From contig NC_053393.1 in assembly GCF_905171765.1 (NCBI RefSeq), positions 185,189,921 to 185,253,920 of the forward strand: 64,000 bases of DNA. Reading direction: 5' to 3'. The notes below the pieces were generated by a model. The model made no database searches. It saw only the letters and a list, made by a program, of their open reading frames with translations, and was not told the DNA's origin. Both the position numbers and the translations under genes were made by a program. Positions 11,778 through 23,569 of this stretch are shown here, one piece after another. How positions within the stretch are numbered: position 1 is the stretch's first letter; every line of letters begins with the position of its first letter. This DNA comes from Bufo bufo. Lineage: Eukaryota; Chordata; Amphibia; Anura; Bufonidae.

Positions 11778-12235
11778 GGGCGGGTTCAGATCACCGTTAT
11801 GAATTCCATAAGACTGAAGTCAAAACGGAAGCCTTTAAGAAGCATTCTGTTTGATCCTTCATAATACAAGTATATGGGCAGCATAACGGATTCCTTCCTT
11901 GTTTCCATTATGCAGGAGTCTAGTTCTGCATAACGAAAACCAGGACGGATCCGTTATGCTGCCCATAGACTTGTATTATGACGGAATGCGAAATGGAAGC
12001 CTGTAAAAGGCATTCCATTTTGCTTTCCGTCATAATAGAAGTCTATGGGAATCATAACGCATCCTTCTGGTTTCCGTTATGCAGAATAGAAAAAAAAAGT
12101 CCGACAGGACTTTGTTTTCCGTCTTGCATAATGGAAACCAGACGGATCTGTTATGATTCCCATAGACTTCTATTACGATGGATCAAAACGGAATGCATCT
12201 TAAAGGCATTCGTCACAGAAATTACTTCAGAACAA
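11778..12235. mobile_element. multi-hairpin MITE
   Basis: Starting GGGCGGGTTCAGATCACC, the block is made of consecutive inverted segments: GGGCAGCATAACGGAT is mirrored by ATCCGTTATGCTGCCC (near 11877 and 11947), and GGGAATCATAACGCATCC by GGATCTGTTATGATTCCC (near 12046 and 12144). It has the composition of a palindromic MITE with a duplicated stem. The outer right end is unclear. Confidence 0.55.
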
Positions 12236-12539
12236 TGAGCTAAAGAGCTGCCTCATTCTCCTCTCCTATTTGTCAGGGATTATAATCCCGAATACAGCTG
12301 ATACGTTCTTTAGCTGAATCTCTGTAGGAATAGAGTTCATGAGGAGACAGCTAAAAATCTGTTGGAGGCTACCAATAATTTATATTTTTAACATAGCTAG
12401 GGGAATGAGGTTGCTCAGCTGCATGTCTATCTGCTACTGTCACACTCCTCTAATGTCCACTTGACACAGTTGCCTTTTGTCCAACTTGGTGGCCAGTCCA
12501 TAGTCTTATATAAATTCAAAAGACCCTAGATGGCCCAGA

Positions 12540-13300
12540 ATATCTTATCTATATAGTTAGCAGTCTGGCATAAACACTGCAGTCAGGCAGTCCATAATCT
12601 AGTGAAAACACTGCTGTCAGACAACCCACAGCCTAGTGTAAACCCTGCAGTCAGTCTCTAGTCTACTGTGAATGCTGTAGTCAGGCCACAATCTAGTCTA
12701 ACAGCTGCGGGCAGTAAGTTCACAGTCTAGTATTAATGCTGCAGTTAGTCCATAGTCTATTGCACATTCTGCAAGCAGTCAGTCCACAGTCTACTGTAAA
12801 CGCTGCAGTCAGTCAGCCCTTAGTCTAATGTAAATGCTGCAGTCAGTCAGTTCTTAGTCTAGTGTAAAAACTGCAGTCAGTGAGGCTACAGTTTAATCTA
12901 AACATTGCAGTCAGTCCATAGTCAGTGAGGTCAGTCCATAGTCTAGTGAAAACACTGTTGTCAGTCAATCCACAGTCTAGTGAAAACTCTGTGGTCAGTC
13001 CATATCCTAAAGTAAACAATTCAGTCAGTCACCATAGTCCAGTGTACTCATTGCAGTCAGTCAGTCCAGAGTCTAATTAAACACTGCAGCCATTCAGTTC
13101 ACAGTCTAGGTTAAATGCTTTAGTCAGTCCATAGTCTAATGTAAATGCTACAGTCAGTCCACAGTCTAATGTAAATGTTGCATTAATTCAGTCCATAGTC
13201 TAAACTTTGCGGACAGTAAATCCTCTATTGTAAATGCTGGAGTCAGTCCATAGTCTAAACTCTGCAGTCAGTCCACAATCTAGTGTTAAAGCTGCACTAA
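12540..13300. repeat. minisatellite, ~30-40-bp unit
   Basis: Some twenty imperfect copies of a unit around CTGCAGTCAGTCCATAGTCT followed by AGTGTAAACA. Units differ in length and by point changes, so the array is old. No ORF runs through it. Confidence 0.85.
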
Positions 13301-13734
13301 GTCAGCATTCTGTGTGGTTGGGAGGGCACAATGTATCAGGGCTTTTAAAAAAAAGTAGGGGTAGGGTAACTCAAAGTGGCACAGGTAACACAGGCAGTGC
13401 AGAGAGCTGACATTATGTGTTAGGGTCTGTGAGGATTAGGGGGAGTCATGAATTGGCCATCCTTTGTGAGAGGTGTTTAAGGGACATAAAGGGTCCTGTC
13501 TCTGGGTAAGGGGACAGAAGGAACAGAAAAGAGCATTGGAAACACAGCCTGCTAGGGGTTATATGGGGGAGCAGAGGGAAGACACAGATCTGGTGGTGAA
13601 GGTCCCTACTTACAGTTTAGTGGTGAAGGCCCTGGAAGCATGCCCTGGGTACCCCCCTTTAATCCAGCCTTCTGCTACTAAAGCATTGCATGGTTGAGAA
13701 ACATATCCCTGAAGGACCAAAGCTTACATAGAAA
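13301..13734. other. no gene recognised
   Basis: G-rich sequence on the forward strand with one 74-codon ORF (13473-13697) that has no recognisable feature. It lies between the minisatellite and a LINE. Confidence 0.45.
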
Positions 13735-15420
13735 CAGAGAAGATTGTTGGCTTATTTTAATCTTATGATAGACATGTGTTCATCCCAGGTATGTTTAACT
13801 TCACTTACTGTAGATTTCCCAGCCACATCTGCTCTTTTTCAGTATAATAATATTTACTGACATTGCTCCTGATCTAAGCCCCAGCTAATTTCAGATTGTG
13901 TCCCCTTGTTCTTATGTCTAGCTTCTTATTGAGAACACTTCCCTCCTGAACCTTATTTAAACCTTTAACATATTTAAAGGTTTTGATCATGTCCCTCTTT
14001 CCCCAAGGCTATAAAGATTAAGAGGGTAATTCATTAAGATTGGGGTTTCAGACGCTGGTCTTAATAACCCCTTGCTCTGGCGGTGGATCTGCCGAAGTTA
14101 TGTAGAGGGGCCAGCCTCTACATAACTTTGGCGTATCCACCGCCGGCCTAAATGTAAGCCAACTTCCTTGCTTGCTTAAATTTAGACCATTTTCTACGCG
14201 TAAAACTGCTGGCCCGCTCCCTTTCCAGCCTACGCCACTCCCCCTTTTTTAGACCTGACGTGAGCAGGGAAAAGTCAGAAAGACGTATAACTGGCATATA
14301 TCTGATAGTAAATGACCCCCTAAGTTATTTTAGTCTTTCATGGTATGTTTTATGCTTAATAAGACCCTCCACCATTTTTGTAGCCTTTTTGTAACCTGTC
14401 TCTGCACCTGTTCGATTTTATCTATGTCTTTTTGTAGGTGGGGTCTCCAGAACTGGACACAGAAATCCAGATGTGGTCTCACTAGCGCTTTTTACAGTGG
14501 GATTACAATTTCTCTATTGCTGCTGGCTATATCTCTAGCTATACAGCCAAGCACCCTACTTGCTTTCCCTGCTGCCTGTCCACACTGTGCACTCATTTTG
14601 AAGCTGTCTGATATCGGGACACCTAAAACCATCTTTTCTAAAGTCCTTGCTAACACAGAGCTGTCAATACAATGTTCAGACTGAGAGTTCCTTCTCCCCA
14701 AGTGGATTACTTTACATGTGGAAACATTGAACTGCAGTTTCCATTGTTTGGACTATTTATCTAGCGAAGAGAAATCTTTTTCCATGTTACAAACCCCTCC
14801 AGGAATATCAACCCTATTACACACTTTTGTGTCATCGGCAAACAAACCTTACCTACCAAACCTTCACTTATGTTGCCTACAAAGATATTAAAAAGAATAC
14901 AACCCGGGATGGATCCTTTAGTTACACCACTTGTAACTCGTCTCTCCTCAGAATGTACCCCATTAACAACAACATGGGATAACTATCCCATGACCAACTG
15001 CAGATCCACTGAACTATCCAGATTAAGTCCAATCTTCAGTAATTTATCTATCAGCTCATTATGTGGCACTGTATCAAAGGCTTTGCCAAAATCCAACACT
15101 TTTGTGACATAGTCAAAGAAATCAATAAGATTAGTTTGATATGATTGGCCCTCAGTAAAGCCATGTTGTTTTGGGTCCAATAAATTGTTGTTTTTTAGGT
15201 GGTCAATTATCTACTTTTTTAGGATGGTTTCCATAATGTTCACAACTACAGATGTTAAGCTCACTGGTATAGTTTCCAGCTTCCTCTCGGCTACCCTTTT
15301 TGAGGATAGGTACAACACTGGCCATTCTCCAATCTTCAGGAACATCACCTTTTAAGAGGGATGGATTACACAAGCTTCAGTTGCTAGTGCTCCTTTACCA
15401 TTCATAGAATGCTAAAGGAA
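13735..15420 (-). pseudogene. CR1/L2-type LINE fragment, reverse strand, broken
   Basis: Reverse-strand frames give parts of a non-LTR reverse transcriptase. Near 15180-14983 the segment GFTEGQSYQTNL is followed by FGKAFDTVPHNELIDKL, the region holding the first catalytic aspartate (normally YLDFSKAFD). Near 14701-14492 the segment ILGCIARDI-like plus IVIPL matches the RT-thumb region of CR1/L2 elements. The 3' part continues to about 13735. The 5' part is missing, the frame is interrupted many times, and a MITE sits inside at 14022-14320. The exact clade is not certain. Confidence 0.75.
14022..14320. mobile_element. PIF/Harbinger-like MITE nested in the LINE
   Basis: Ends are GAGGGTAATTCATTA and, from the other strand, GGGGGTCATTTACTA, with TAA outside both (14019-14021 and 14321-14323). 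An inner palindrome around TTATGTAGAGG/CCTCTACATAA supports MITE structure. The ends resemble those of the MITE at 15784-15953, so the two are probably related. Confidence 0.65.
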
Positions 15421-15783
15421 AATGGTGGTGACTGAGCAGGATCAGGGTGTCATGGATGCACTTACTATTCTTTCAACATAGGGCCTTGTGGTTCTTCTTT
15501 ATAAGAATGTGACATCTTACCTTACATCATTAATAGAACCAGAGAACACAGTGCATGGCTGCAAGGACAATTGACCCCATGTTCCTCCCACTTATAATGT
15601 AGCAATTACTCTAAAGAAACACAAGTAGTTTCCATCAACACTTAGCTACAACACAAAGAAATATTAGGAGCTGGCCTATACATGGTACTGCCATTTATGG
15701 ATACCTTCAGTGTGGAGACCAAATCACACTCTGAGAACTAAAACTAGACATAGCTAATTTTACTGTACTGGGTTACAGACTAA

Positions 15784-15953
15784 TGGGGTCATTTAGAACT
15801 GGATTAGTTGAACTAGATTAGTTGCCCATAGCAACCCATCAGATTCCACCTCTCAATTTCCAAAGGAGCTGTCAAAATGAAAGGTGGAATCTGATTGGTT
15901 GCTATTGGCAACTAAGCCAGTTCTACTTTATACCAGTTTGATAAATGACCCCA
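15784..15953. mobile_element. PIF/Harbinger-like MITE, 170 bp
   Basis: TGGGGTCATTTA at the left is mirrored exactly by TAAATGACCCCA at the right, and TAA flanks both sides (15781-15783, 15954-15956). The interior pair GATTCCACCTCTC / AAGGTGGAATCTGATTGG makes it almost a complete hairpin. No coding capacity. Confidence 0.75.
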
Positions 15954-15956
15954 TAA

Positions 15957-17139
15957 GTATGCATAGTTTAAATAGCATACAATGCTCTCTAGTGTTCTGT
16001 GTGGGCAGCAGCATAATAACTTTGGCATGTTTTATTCACTAGTTCAAGCATGTTACCCTTGGTGGCAGCTGTATCTCTGGACTCTCAACAGTGTATAGAG
16101 CTAGAGCCCTGACCAAAAAATATATAGATATTTTCTCACTAGTTGGAAACCTTTCTCCTCGCCAAACAGATTTGTTCTTTTTACAACTATACATTCTAGA
16201 AACAGACAACAATTTGTCTCTAATGGGAGACCAGTCAAGATAAACCATATTCTATTGGTTAAACCCCAGTAGTAAGGTTGTTCGTTGCTGGAATAATGGG
16301 AATGAGTGGACTAAGCGTATGTTCACATAGTGTATTTTCAAAAGGAAATATCCTCAGCAGAAAACCAATGCTGGCCTTCAGATTTTTGCTGCCCGATGGA
16401 TTCAGTCCCATTCACTCATATTCTTTCTTAACCCAGTTTGGAAATGTGCACAGAAATATTATACGGCCTTATGAATGACAGTGCAGAATCTCATTGAAAA
16501 CAATGGGAGCTAGATTCTGTGTGAATCTGCACAGAATTAAGATTAAAAAAATTAAGATTAAAACTTGTCATATCTGAAGATATATTTTATTCTTAAAAAG
16601 AGAGGTTAGGATAACATCTTAATTTCTGCTCAACTTTATATCTGTGCATAATTATAAACCACAAATCACCGGCTTTGTTTTGTTATCATTGCAGCTGTTA
16701 TTTTGATAGAAACAATAAAAGCTACATTACAATATAAATTGAATGAAGGGTGAGAGAAAAATCAACCAAGATGACATGTAAAATGTGGAGTTTCCTGATT
16801 ATTTGCTTGCAAATGAGTTTTGTTCTGGCAGTTGCAATCTTTCTTTATGAAGATGCACGTTGACAATTATTCTACATATGCTACGCAAAAACATTTTTAC
16901 TCTGCTAGTGCTAAATTAGCTTAATTGAAAATATGAAAAATACCACGGTCAGTAAAACTTATGAATTTGTAATTTGATGAATTCAAAATGTTTTGTAAAA
17001 GAGGTGACCTCTATAGACACATGAATGTAGATCTAAAATTAATGTAGATATAAAATCTGAGAGCCAGGGATCATTGGGTAGTGGTGTAATTGTGAGAGGA
17101 CAAAGCACTGCGGTATTGATATGTTAATTATGTGATTAA
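15957..17139. other. no gene recognised
   Basis: AT-rich DNA. Part of 16310-16520 (ACAATGGGAGCTAGATTCTG) looks like a fragment of a dispersed repeat, but no ends are visible. The ORFs here are under 70 codons with no domain. Confidence 0.4.
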
Positions 17140-17143
17140 TTAT

Positions 17144-17760
17144 CACTCATAATGCCATGCAGCCAGCCAATCCACAGGTAGCTATCTCCCTGTAATGTCA
17201 CAGCTAGGCAGAGCCCTATAAAAACCTGATCCTGTGCGGTCGCCGCCATTTTCCTGTGAGCTGAACATAGGGAGACAGGTGACAAGATATAGTTATCTTA
17301 TGCACTATAGATTGTGTTGCTGCAAACTGTTAACAGAGAGTGTAGGACAATACTGGAGAGGGAGAGTGCAGGGAGAGTGCAGGGAGACCATAGAAGACTG
17401 CTGAGCTACATCCGAATTTCCTTGCGCTTCATCATAGCAAATTAGTTTTCCTAAAATGGTAGTAAGTGTAGAAGAGACAAGCCTGGGAAAGCGAGATCAC
17501 CCATAATGCCATGCAGTCAGCCAATCCGCAGGTAGCCATCCTTCTGTGATGTCACAGGGTTTGGCAGAGCCCTATAAAACCTTGATCCTGCTCAGTCGCC
17601 ACCATTTTCCTTTGAGCTGAACATAGGGAGAGATGTGACAAGATGCTCATGCACTAGAGACAGTGTTGCTGCAAACTGTTAACAGATAATGTAGGGCAAT
17701 ACTAGAGAGGGAGAGTGCAGGGAGACTGCAGGGAGAGTTCAGTGAGAGTGTAGGAGACTG
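17144..17760 (+). repeat. direct repeat holding two TATA-type promoter-like segments
   Basis: Two copies about 355 bp apart (from 17144 and 17501) share CATAATGCCATGCAG, GCCAATCC and GGCAGAGCCCTATAAAA. The CCCTATAAAA motif in each looks like a TATA box and lies upstream of the decayed hAT reading frame at 18074. A duplicated promoter is an inference. Confidence 0.6.
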
Positions 17761-17774
17761 CTAAACTACAGACT

Positions 17775-18060
17775 CTGCTACAATTTATCGCTGTGTACAT
17801 AACTGTGCAGTAAGAGTCATAGCTAATCTATTCTGTTAGCTGTAGAGTTACTGTGCCTTCAGTATTATAGGCAGGTATAATTTATAGCCGTGTACATAAC
17901 AGTGCAGTGCACCAATATTCATCGCTAATCCGTTCTGTTGTAGGGCTACTGTGTGTCAGCATTACAGGTCACTGTAACCGGCAAGTGTAATTTGTCACTA
18001 TGTATGTAACTGTGCAGTGTACCAAAAATTCATAGCTAATCTGTTCTGTTACCGATACAG
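17775..18060 (+). repeat. three ~107-bp leader repeats
   Basis: Three diverged copies starting near 17775, 17878 and 17988 share TAATTT-T-GCC-TGTACATAAC and GCTAAT-TGTTCTGTT. They lie between the putative promoter and the decayed hAT reading frame, as the leader duplication does in the better copy at 23570-24180. Confidence 0.6.
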
Positions 18061-19220
18061 TTGTTATACAGTATGGCCAACAGAAAGTTGCCTGGGCCCT
18101 CCAAAGGAACGTGCAGTGGCAAAAATAATGCTGTAGCTATCAAAAATAGAAACAGAAGAAGGGGTACTGGTAGCAGCCACAGCAACAGGCCAGAGCTACC
18201 ACTGTCATCCAGCGGTGGTGTTTTGACCAACAATCTAGCTGTACTGGAATGGTTGATTTGCTCTTCACAATCATTTACAGTTACAAAAGATACACATGCT
18301 TAGTTGGAATAACCCAGGAACTGCCTCTATGCCCTCACCTGTTCTGAACATGCCTCTTACTTTTGCTGCTCCGTCTGTTAGCCAAGTAGTGGTATGAATC
18401 GGCTCTGCTCCCCTTTATAGCAATAATGACCTTTTCTAGGACAGTCAGCAATTATAGGCCAGTACAGACTTGTAGGAGAGATCCGTTGAGGACTCCTTTA
18501 GGCATGCAACTACCAATAATGACAGTCAGGTGGGAGCACGTGTTGCGAGAGGTTAGTCCTTGGGCCTCTCTGTGTCTGGAAGAGTTCACACCAGCGCTGA
18601 CATATGGAGTTGTAACTATGGTCAAGGACAATATATGTCATCCACAGCCCATTGGGTAAATGTTGTTCTGGCCCAGGCACACAAGCAACTTGGTCAGGTA
18701 TTGGCAATGCTGTCTCTGCGTTGTAATTGTGGGATTTATGCGCCAATGACCTCCTCTGCCTCCTCATCCTCCACCTTGTCCTCACTCTCTCCTCTAGGCA
18801 CAGTTCACTGTAGTCCTCCATTATATCACCTACTGTATGCAAAGCTAGGAGTTCTCATGTGGTTTTGCACCTCATTAGCCTGGTCGAACGGAGCCATAAA
18901 GGGGAGAAACTCCTAAATGTTTTCAGTAAAGAAATCAAATACTGCTCACCAACTGGAAATAGGAACCATGGTTACTAATAATGGGAAGACACTTTTTTCT
19001 GCTTTGTAATTTCTTAATGCTGCAGATGGACAAGTCTACTCCCTGGTGTAACTTCCATATTAGCTGAGTGGCAGCTCATGCATGACACGTGCCTTTTGCT
19101 CAGGCCCTTTGAGGAGGCCACTTTAATTGTCAGTTAGCAGAACTACGGGATGAATGATGTCATTCCACTCCTTCACATCCTGGAGGGGATGCTGAGAAAT
19201 ATTATTGGCGAGGTGACAGA
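18061..19220 (+). pseudogene. decayed hAT transposase (copy A)
   Basis: The reading frame at 18061-18303 begins with a short basic, Gly/Ser/Arg-rich segment (GPSKGTCSGKNN), the same style as the N-terminus of the better hAT copy at 24298. Near 18600-18665 the DNA encodes, with frame changes, a match to the TDTW...GQGRYISLTAHWVNV segment of that copy that carries the first catalytic aspartate. The rest is broken by stops and frameshifts. The copy is cut by the next hAT end at 19230. Confidence 0.6.
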
Positions 19221-19229
19221 AGACGTGAT

Positions 19230-19533
19230 TAGTGTTGGGCGCGAATATTCAAATTGCAAATTATAATCGCAAATATCGCCGCTTTGAGAATTAGAAGATT
19301 TAGAATATAGTGCTATATATTCGTATTGCTTGTAGGCCAAAGAGGAGGCTGCAATGTCTTTATCTGAGCTTAGCAACATCCCTAGCAACCAATAGGAAAG
19401 TTGCCTACACCTTACTATATAAGAACCTCCCCAGCAGCCATTTTCTGGATTTTTGAGAGAGTTCTGAGAGAGACAGCAGTGTCATTGCTGTGCTCAGTGC
19501 TTTACTATTTAATTACATTAGATAGTTAGTTAG

Positions 19534-19534
<1 letters not shown>
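19230..19534 (+). mobile_element. hAT 5' terminal fragment
   Basis: TAGTGTTGGGCGCGAATATTC is the kind of terminus carried by a widespread frog hAT group, and the following 300 bp include a CTATATAAGAAC TATA-like box. The sequence stops being recognisable at a (TA)n run, where a Penelope-like element begins. The matching 3' end (ending CGCCCAACACTA) is not in the window. Confidence 0.55.

Positions 19535-19566
<32 letters not shown>
19535..19566. repeat. (TA)n microsatellite at an insertion edge
   Basis: About 14 TA units immediately before the 3' end of the reverse-strand Penelope-like element. Insertions beside TA runs recur at 33-59 kb. Confidence 0.9.
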
Positions 19567-19570
<4 letters not shown>

Positions 19571-21445
19571 GAAATTGGACTGCACTCCAAAGGACTTTTC
19601 AATGAGTCAATGTGTTTTATTCACCCATCAAGTGGCAAAGAGCGACGTTTCGGCTCATACTTGAGCCGTTCTCATGCATTGGTACAAAATGAACAGCACA
19701 CATATAAAAGTGTATCAAATCAAGGTAATCAGTGAAAATACATAATTGGTAATTAGAATAAAAATACAAGTACAAAATATATCAAAGTACATAAAAAATC
19801 AATAATCATCCCCAAAGGGTAAAGTGACATGGTGCATATGGTAAATCAAATACATAATATAAAATATTACATACAATACCATCAAATGTGCATAATTGAA
19901 TCCACCATTTTCGCATCAATGTGCAATCAGTGCATACACTTTAATCAATGTGATCATAAGTGGGAGGAGGAAACTAGTTACAACCTGGATGATCGATGAG
20001 GCCCACACATACTATTGCGCGTCTACAGGTTACCTCTGTGCATGTTACGGCTGCATTACATCATCAGGATCGGGCCGAACGGAGACACGCGCTCGCGGCA
20101 GGGTCGCCTGCCAAAGACCCAAGCGGCGCACGCATGAATCACATTAACTGCCCATAAGTTGACGGCTGGAGACACCGCTATATTGAAGAAGGGAACATTG
20201 CCAGACCTCTTTTTGTAATTCATCACAGCAGCCAAAAATTGTCACAATCGTATGATACCTTATCAAAAAAGTCACTATGGATAAATTCCACTGACAGGCA
20301 GGTTAGGCGAGTAACCATCTCTTCCAAGATGGATAACCCAGGCCCAGTCGGCGCCCCAATGTTGCCAGCACGTCAGTGTCAACCACATTACGGGTCCCCG
20401 TCCTGCCCCAACTCGTGACTAAGAGGGTTCTCATCTATCAGCTGTGACATGATTGGTCATTGGATGTATAAAGCTCTAAAAGAAATACCATACTGGCAAC
20501 ATAAGCACTTATACTATACAAAACAATGTCTTATCAAGACAAGGAGGAAACTACCCCCATGCAATGCAGGCAGAACACGCAAAAGGAACCTAAAAATAAA
20601 AGAACGATGAGATGTTGTAGCAGGATTATACTTTGTTGGGGGCTCTTCATCCAACGTCCAGGCACATTATTTATCCAAAATACCTTCTCCCAGTTGTGCG
20701 AAAATGTCTAAAAAACTAAAATAAAAAAAGGATGAATAATAGACATAAATAATAAACCTTATTATTCCTACGTTACAAAAAGATATATTTTTCTATTCTT
20801 TATTTTACATTATATATTTTTCATTATTTTTTTATTTTTTTAACACAGGTGGGACGCGTCACGTACATTAAGGGTAACCGAGGGCAAACCACCACATACT
20901 CATACTATACCCCTATATCTATAATCTATATTCATCCATTAGGATGTAGGCTATTTAAAGTCTGGATCCAATATAACTCCCTTTTTTAAGTAGAGATATA
21001 CGGTCTCCACCCCTCTGAGGCATTTGAATCTGATCTATGATCCAACATCTGAGATCCTTTTCATTATGCTTATATGACACAAAATGTCTAGGGACCGGTA
21101 AATCTGTACGCCCTTTTCTAATCGTGTAGCGATGATTATTAAGCCTGGTCTTTAAATCTGTAGATGTCTCATCTACATAGAGCAACCTGCAAGGACAGGA
21201 CAATATGTATACTACAAAAGATGAGTCGCACGTTAAGTGGAACATGATGGGATATGTGCAACCCGTGTTGGGGTGTTTAAATGTCATAGATCTGCAGACA
21301 TAGCGACAATTGACACAATGCAAGCACGGAAAACAACCAGTGCCTGATGGTGCCAACGTCGTCTGCCTGATAGTTGTTTTCGGGCCCACATCCGCTCTCA
21401 CTAACTGATCTCTAATATTTTTACATCTGCGATATTAAAACAAAG
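19567..21445 (-). mobile_element. Penelope-like element, 5'-truncated, reverse strand
   Basis: The reverse strand has the C-terminal GIY-YIG nuclease of a Penelope-like polymerase (20955-21401) and then about 1.3 kb of 3' untranslated DNA. Near 19640-19690 this carries the tail motif AGCCGAAACGTCGC, which with the AATAAA just after it is typical of these elements. The reverse transcriptase domain is absent: homology stops near 21445. The copy has lost its 5' half and lies within hAT DNA. Confidence 0.75.
20955..21401 (-). pseudogene. Penelope-like GIY-YIG endonuclease domain
   Basis: This 148-codon reverse frame is the C-terminal part of a Penelope-like polyprotein. A cysteine-rich linker (FPCLHCVNCRYVC) leads into VVYILSCPCRLLYVDETSTD, the GIY-YIG core, in which the normally glycine position of the second motif is D (YVDET instead of YVGET). 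LKTRLNNHR carries the conserved arginine and histidine, and RGGDR marks the later RGGD motif. After that the frame decays (SYIGSRL, stop) where an E-containing W-I/L motif is expected. The nuclease nicks target DNA for target-primed reverse transcription in intact elements; this copy is a fragment without RT and probably inactive. Confidence 0.75.
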
Positions 21446-21546
21446 GTAATACTCTAAATTCAGGTACCTCTTTCAAACAACTGTCTAGTATAGGCCAATG
21501 CAAAGCAGCCAATCAACAAGTGTCATACTACTTGCCCCAAGAGGCC

Positions 21547-21581
21547 ATCACAGCCATGCCTACTATTGGCATGGCTGTGAT
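21547..21581. repeat. 14-bp perfect hairpin upstream of hAT promoter-like region
   Basis: ATCACAGCCATGCC and GGCATGGCTGTGAT pair perfectly around a seven-base loop. It lies just upstream of the CTATTTAAGC box of hAT copy B. A role as a subterminal transposase-binding site is possible but unproven. Confidence 0.6.
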
Positions 21582-21732
21582 TGGCCAGTGCAGCATGTGA
21601 CCCAGCCTCTATTTAAGCTGGAGTCACGGAGCGCCGCACGTCACTCTGCTATGATCAGTGTAGGGAGAGGATGCAGCTGCTGCTGTTAGGGCCAGATTAG
21701 GCAGGGATTTATTTACTGAAGTGATCGATATA

Positions 21733-23295
21733 CAGGGAGTGCAGAATTATTAGGCAAGTTGTATTTTTGAGGATTAATTTTATTATTGAACAACAACCAT
21801 GTTCTCAATGAACCCAAAAAACTCATTAATATCAAAGCTGAATATTTTTCGAAGTAGTTTTTAGTTTGTTTTTAGTTTTAGCTATTTTAGGGGGATATCT
21901 GTGTGTGCAGGTGACTATTACTGTGCATAATTATTAGGCAACTTAACAAAAAACAAATATATACCATTTCAATTATTTATTTTTACCAGTGAAACCAATA
22001 TAACATCTCAACATTCACAAATATACATTTCTGACATTCAAAAACAAAACAAAAACAAATCAGTGACCAATATAGCCACCTTTCTTTGCAAGGACACTCA
22101 AAAGCATGCCATCCATGGATTCTGTCAGTGTTTTGATCTGTTCACCATCAACATTGCGTGCAGCAGCAACCACAGCCTCCCAGACACTGTTCAGAGAGGT
22201 GTACTGTTTTCCCTCCTTGTAAATCTCACATTTGATGATGGACCACAGGTTCTCAATGGGGTTCAGATCAGGTGAACAAGGAGGCCATGTCATTAGATTT
22301 TCTTCTTTTATACCTTTTCTTGCCAGCCACGCTGTGGAGTACTTGGACGCGTGTGATGGAGCATTGTCCTGCATGAAAATCATGTTTTTCTTGAAGGATG
22401 CAGACTTCTTCCTGTACCACTGCTTGAAGAAGGTGTCTTCCAGAAACTGGCAGTAGGACTGGGAGTTGAGCTTGACTCCATCCTCAACCCGAAAAGGCCC
22501 CCACAAGCTCATCTTTGATGATACCAGCCCAAACCAGTACTCCACCTCCACCTTGCTGGCGTCTGAGTCGGACTGGAGCTCTCTGCCCTTTACCAATCCA
22601 GCCACGGGCCCATCCATCTGGCCCATCAAGACTCACTCTCATTTCATCAGTCCATAAAACCTTAGAAAAATCAGTCTTGAGATATTTCTTGGCCCAGTCT
22701 TGACGTTTCAGCTTGTGTGTCTTGTTCAGTGGTGGTCGTCTTTCAGCCTTTCTTACCTTGGCCATGTCTCTGAGTATTGCACACCTTGTGCTTTTGGGCA
22801 CTCCAGTGATCTTGCAGCTCTGAAATATGGCCAAACTGGTGGCAAGTGGCATCTTGGCAGCTGCACGCTTGACTTTTCTCAGTTCATGGGCAGTTATTTT
22901 GCGCCTTGGTTTTTCCACACGCTTCTTGCGACCCTGTTGACTATTTTGAATGAAACGCTTGATTGTTCGATGATCACGCTTCAGAAGCTTTGCAATTTTA
23001 AGAGTGCTGCATCCCTCTGCAAGATATCTCACTATTTTTGACTTTTCTGAGCCTGTCAAGTCCTTCTTTTGACCCATTTTGCCAAAGGAAAGGAAGTTGC
23101 CTAATAATTATGCACACCTAATATAGGGTGTTGATGTCATTAGACCACACCCCTTCTCATTACTGAGATGCACATCACCTAATATGCTTAATTGGTAGTA
23201 GGCTTTCGAGCCTATACAGCTTGGAGTAAGACAACATGCATAAAGAGGATGATGTGGTCAAAATACTCATTTGCCTAATAATTCTGCACGCAGTG
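21733..23295 (-). mobile_element. complete Tc1/mariner DD37E element
   Basis: A 1563-bp element flanked by TA (21731-21732 and 23296-23297). Outer ends are CAGGGAGTGCAGAATTATTA and, from the other strand, CACTGCGTGCAGAATTATTA. A second inverted pair, TGTGCATAATTATTAGGCAA, lies inside at 21922-21944 and 23094-23116, about 190 bp from each end, so each terminal repeat holds two similar sites (an IR/DR layout, as known for Sleeping Beauty). The transposase is on the reverse strand with a single frameshift. The D-to-E spacing of 37 residues matches the group published as DD37E or Traveler, recalled from memory. Confidence 0.85.
22060..23077 (-). pseudogene. DD37E Tc1/mariner transposase, one frameshift
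   Basis: Two reverse-strand frames (23077-22484 and 22629-22060) make one transposase of about 340 residues. The N-terminal frame starts MGQKKDLTGSEKSK, giving paired helix-turn-helix DNA-binding domains (RHxTIKRFIQN in the first) and the first catalytic aspartate in WTDEMRVSL. The second frame carries FMQDNAPSH with the second aspartate and SPDLNPIENLW with the glutamate, 37 residues apart. The switch lies in a G-run near 22495-22503, where one extra base separates the frames. It ends GGYIGH. The enzyme would cut and paste DNA at TA sites. Apart from the indel all catalytic residues are present, so this copy is recent. Confidence 0.85.
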
Positions 23296-23569
23296 TACAG
23301 CTGTCTATCATACAACCTCTGCTATTCAATTGCTCACTGTTTTAAGGCTGCCCAGAGCGTTTTTCAGTCACAATTTTCTGGGGTGATCGGCGGCCATTTT
23401 GTGTCTTGTGGTGCGCCAGCACAAGCTGCCACCAAGTCCATTTTTAACCATCAATAGTGTGTTTTTTTTTTTTTTTGCTATATCCTACATCAGGGGCTTG
23501 GCTGTGCTTGCTATTTTATTGAGGGGTAAAATACAATTGCCAAAATAGCAGTACCCTAAATCTGGTGTT

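Noticed and set aside
12540..13300. CRISPR-like spaced repeats
   Set aside because: Units are degenerate, spacers are absent or variable and the sequence setting is a vertebrate genome; it is a minisatellite.
20955..21401. Free-standing GIY-YIG homing endonuclease gene
   Set aside because: The cysteine linker, 3' tail motif and flanking untranslated DNA identify it as the C-terminus of a Penelope-like element.
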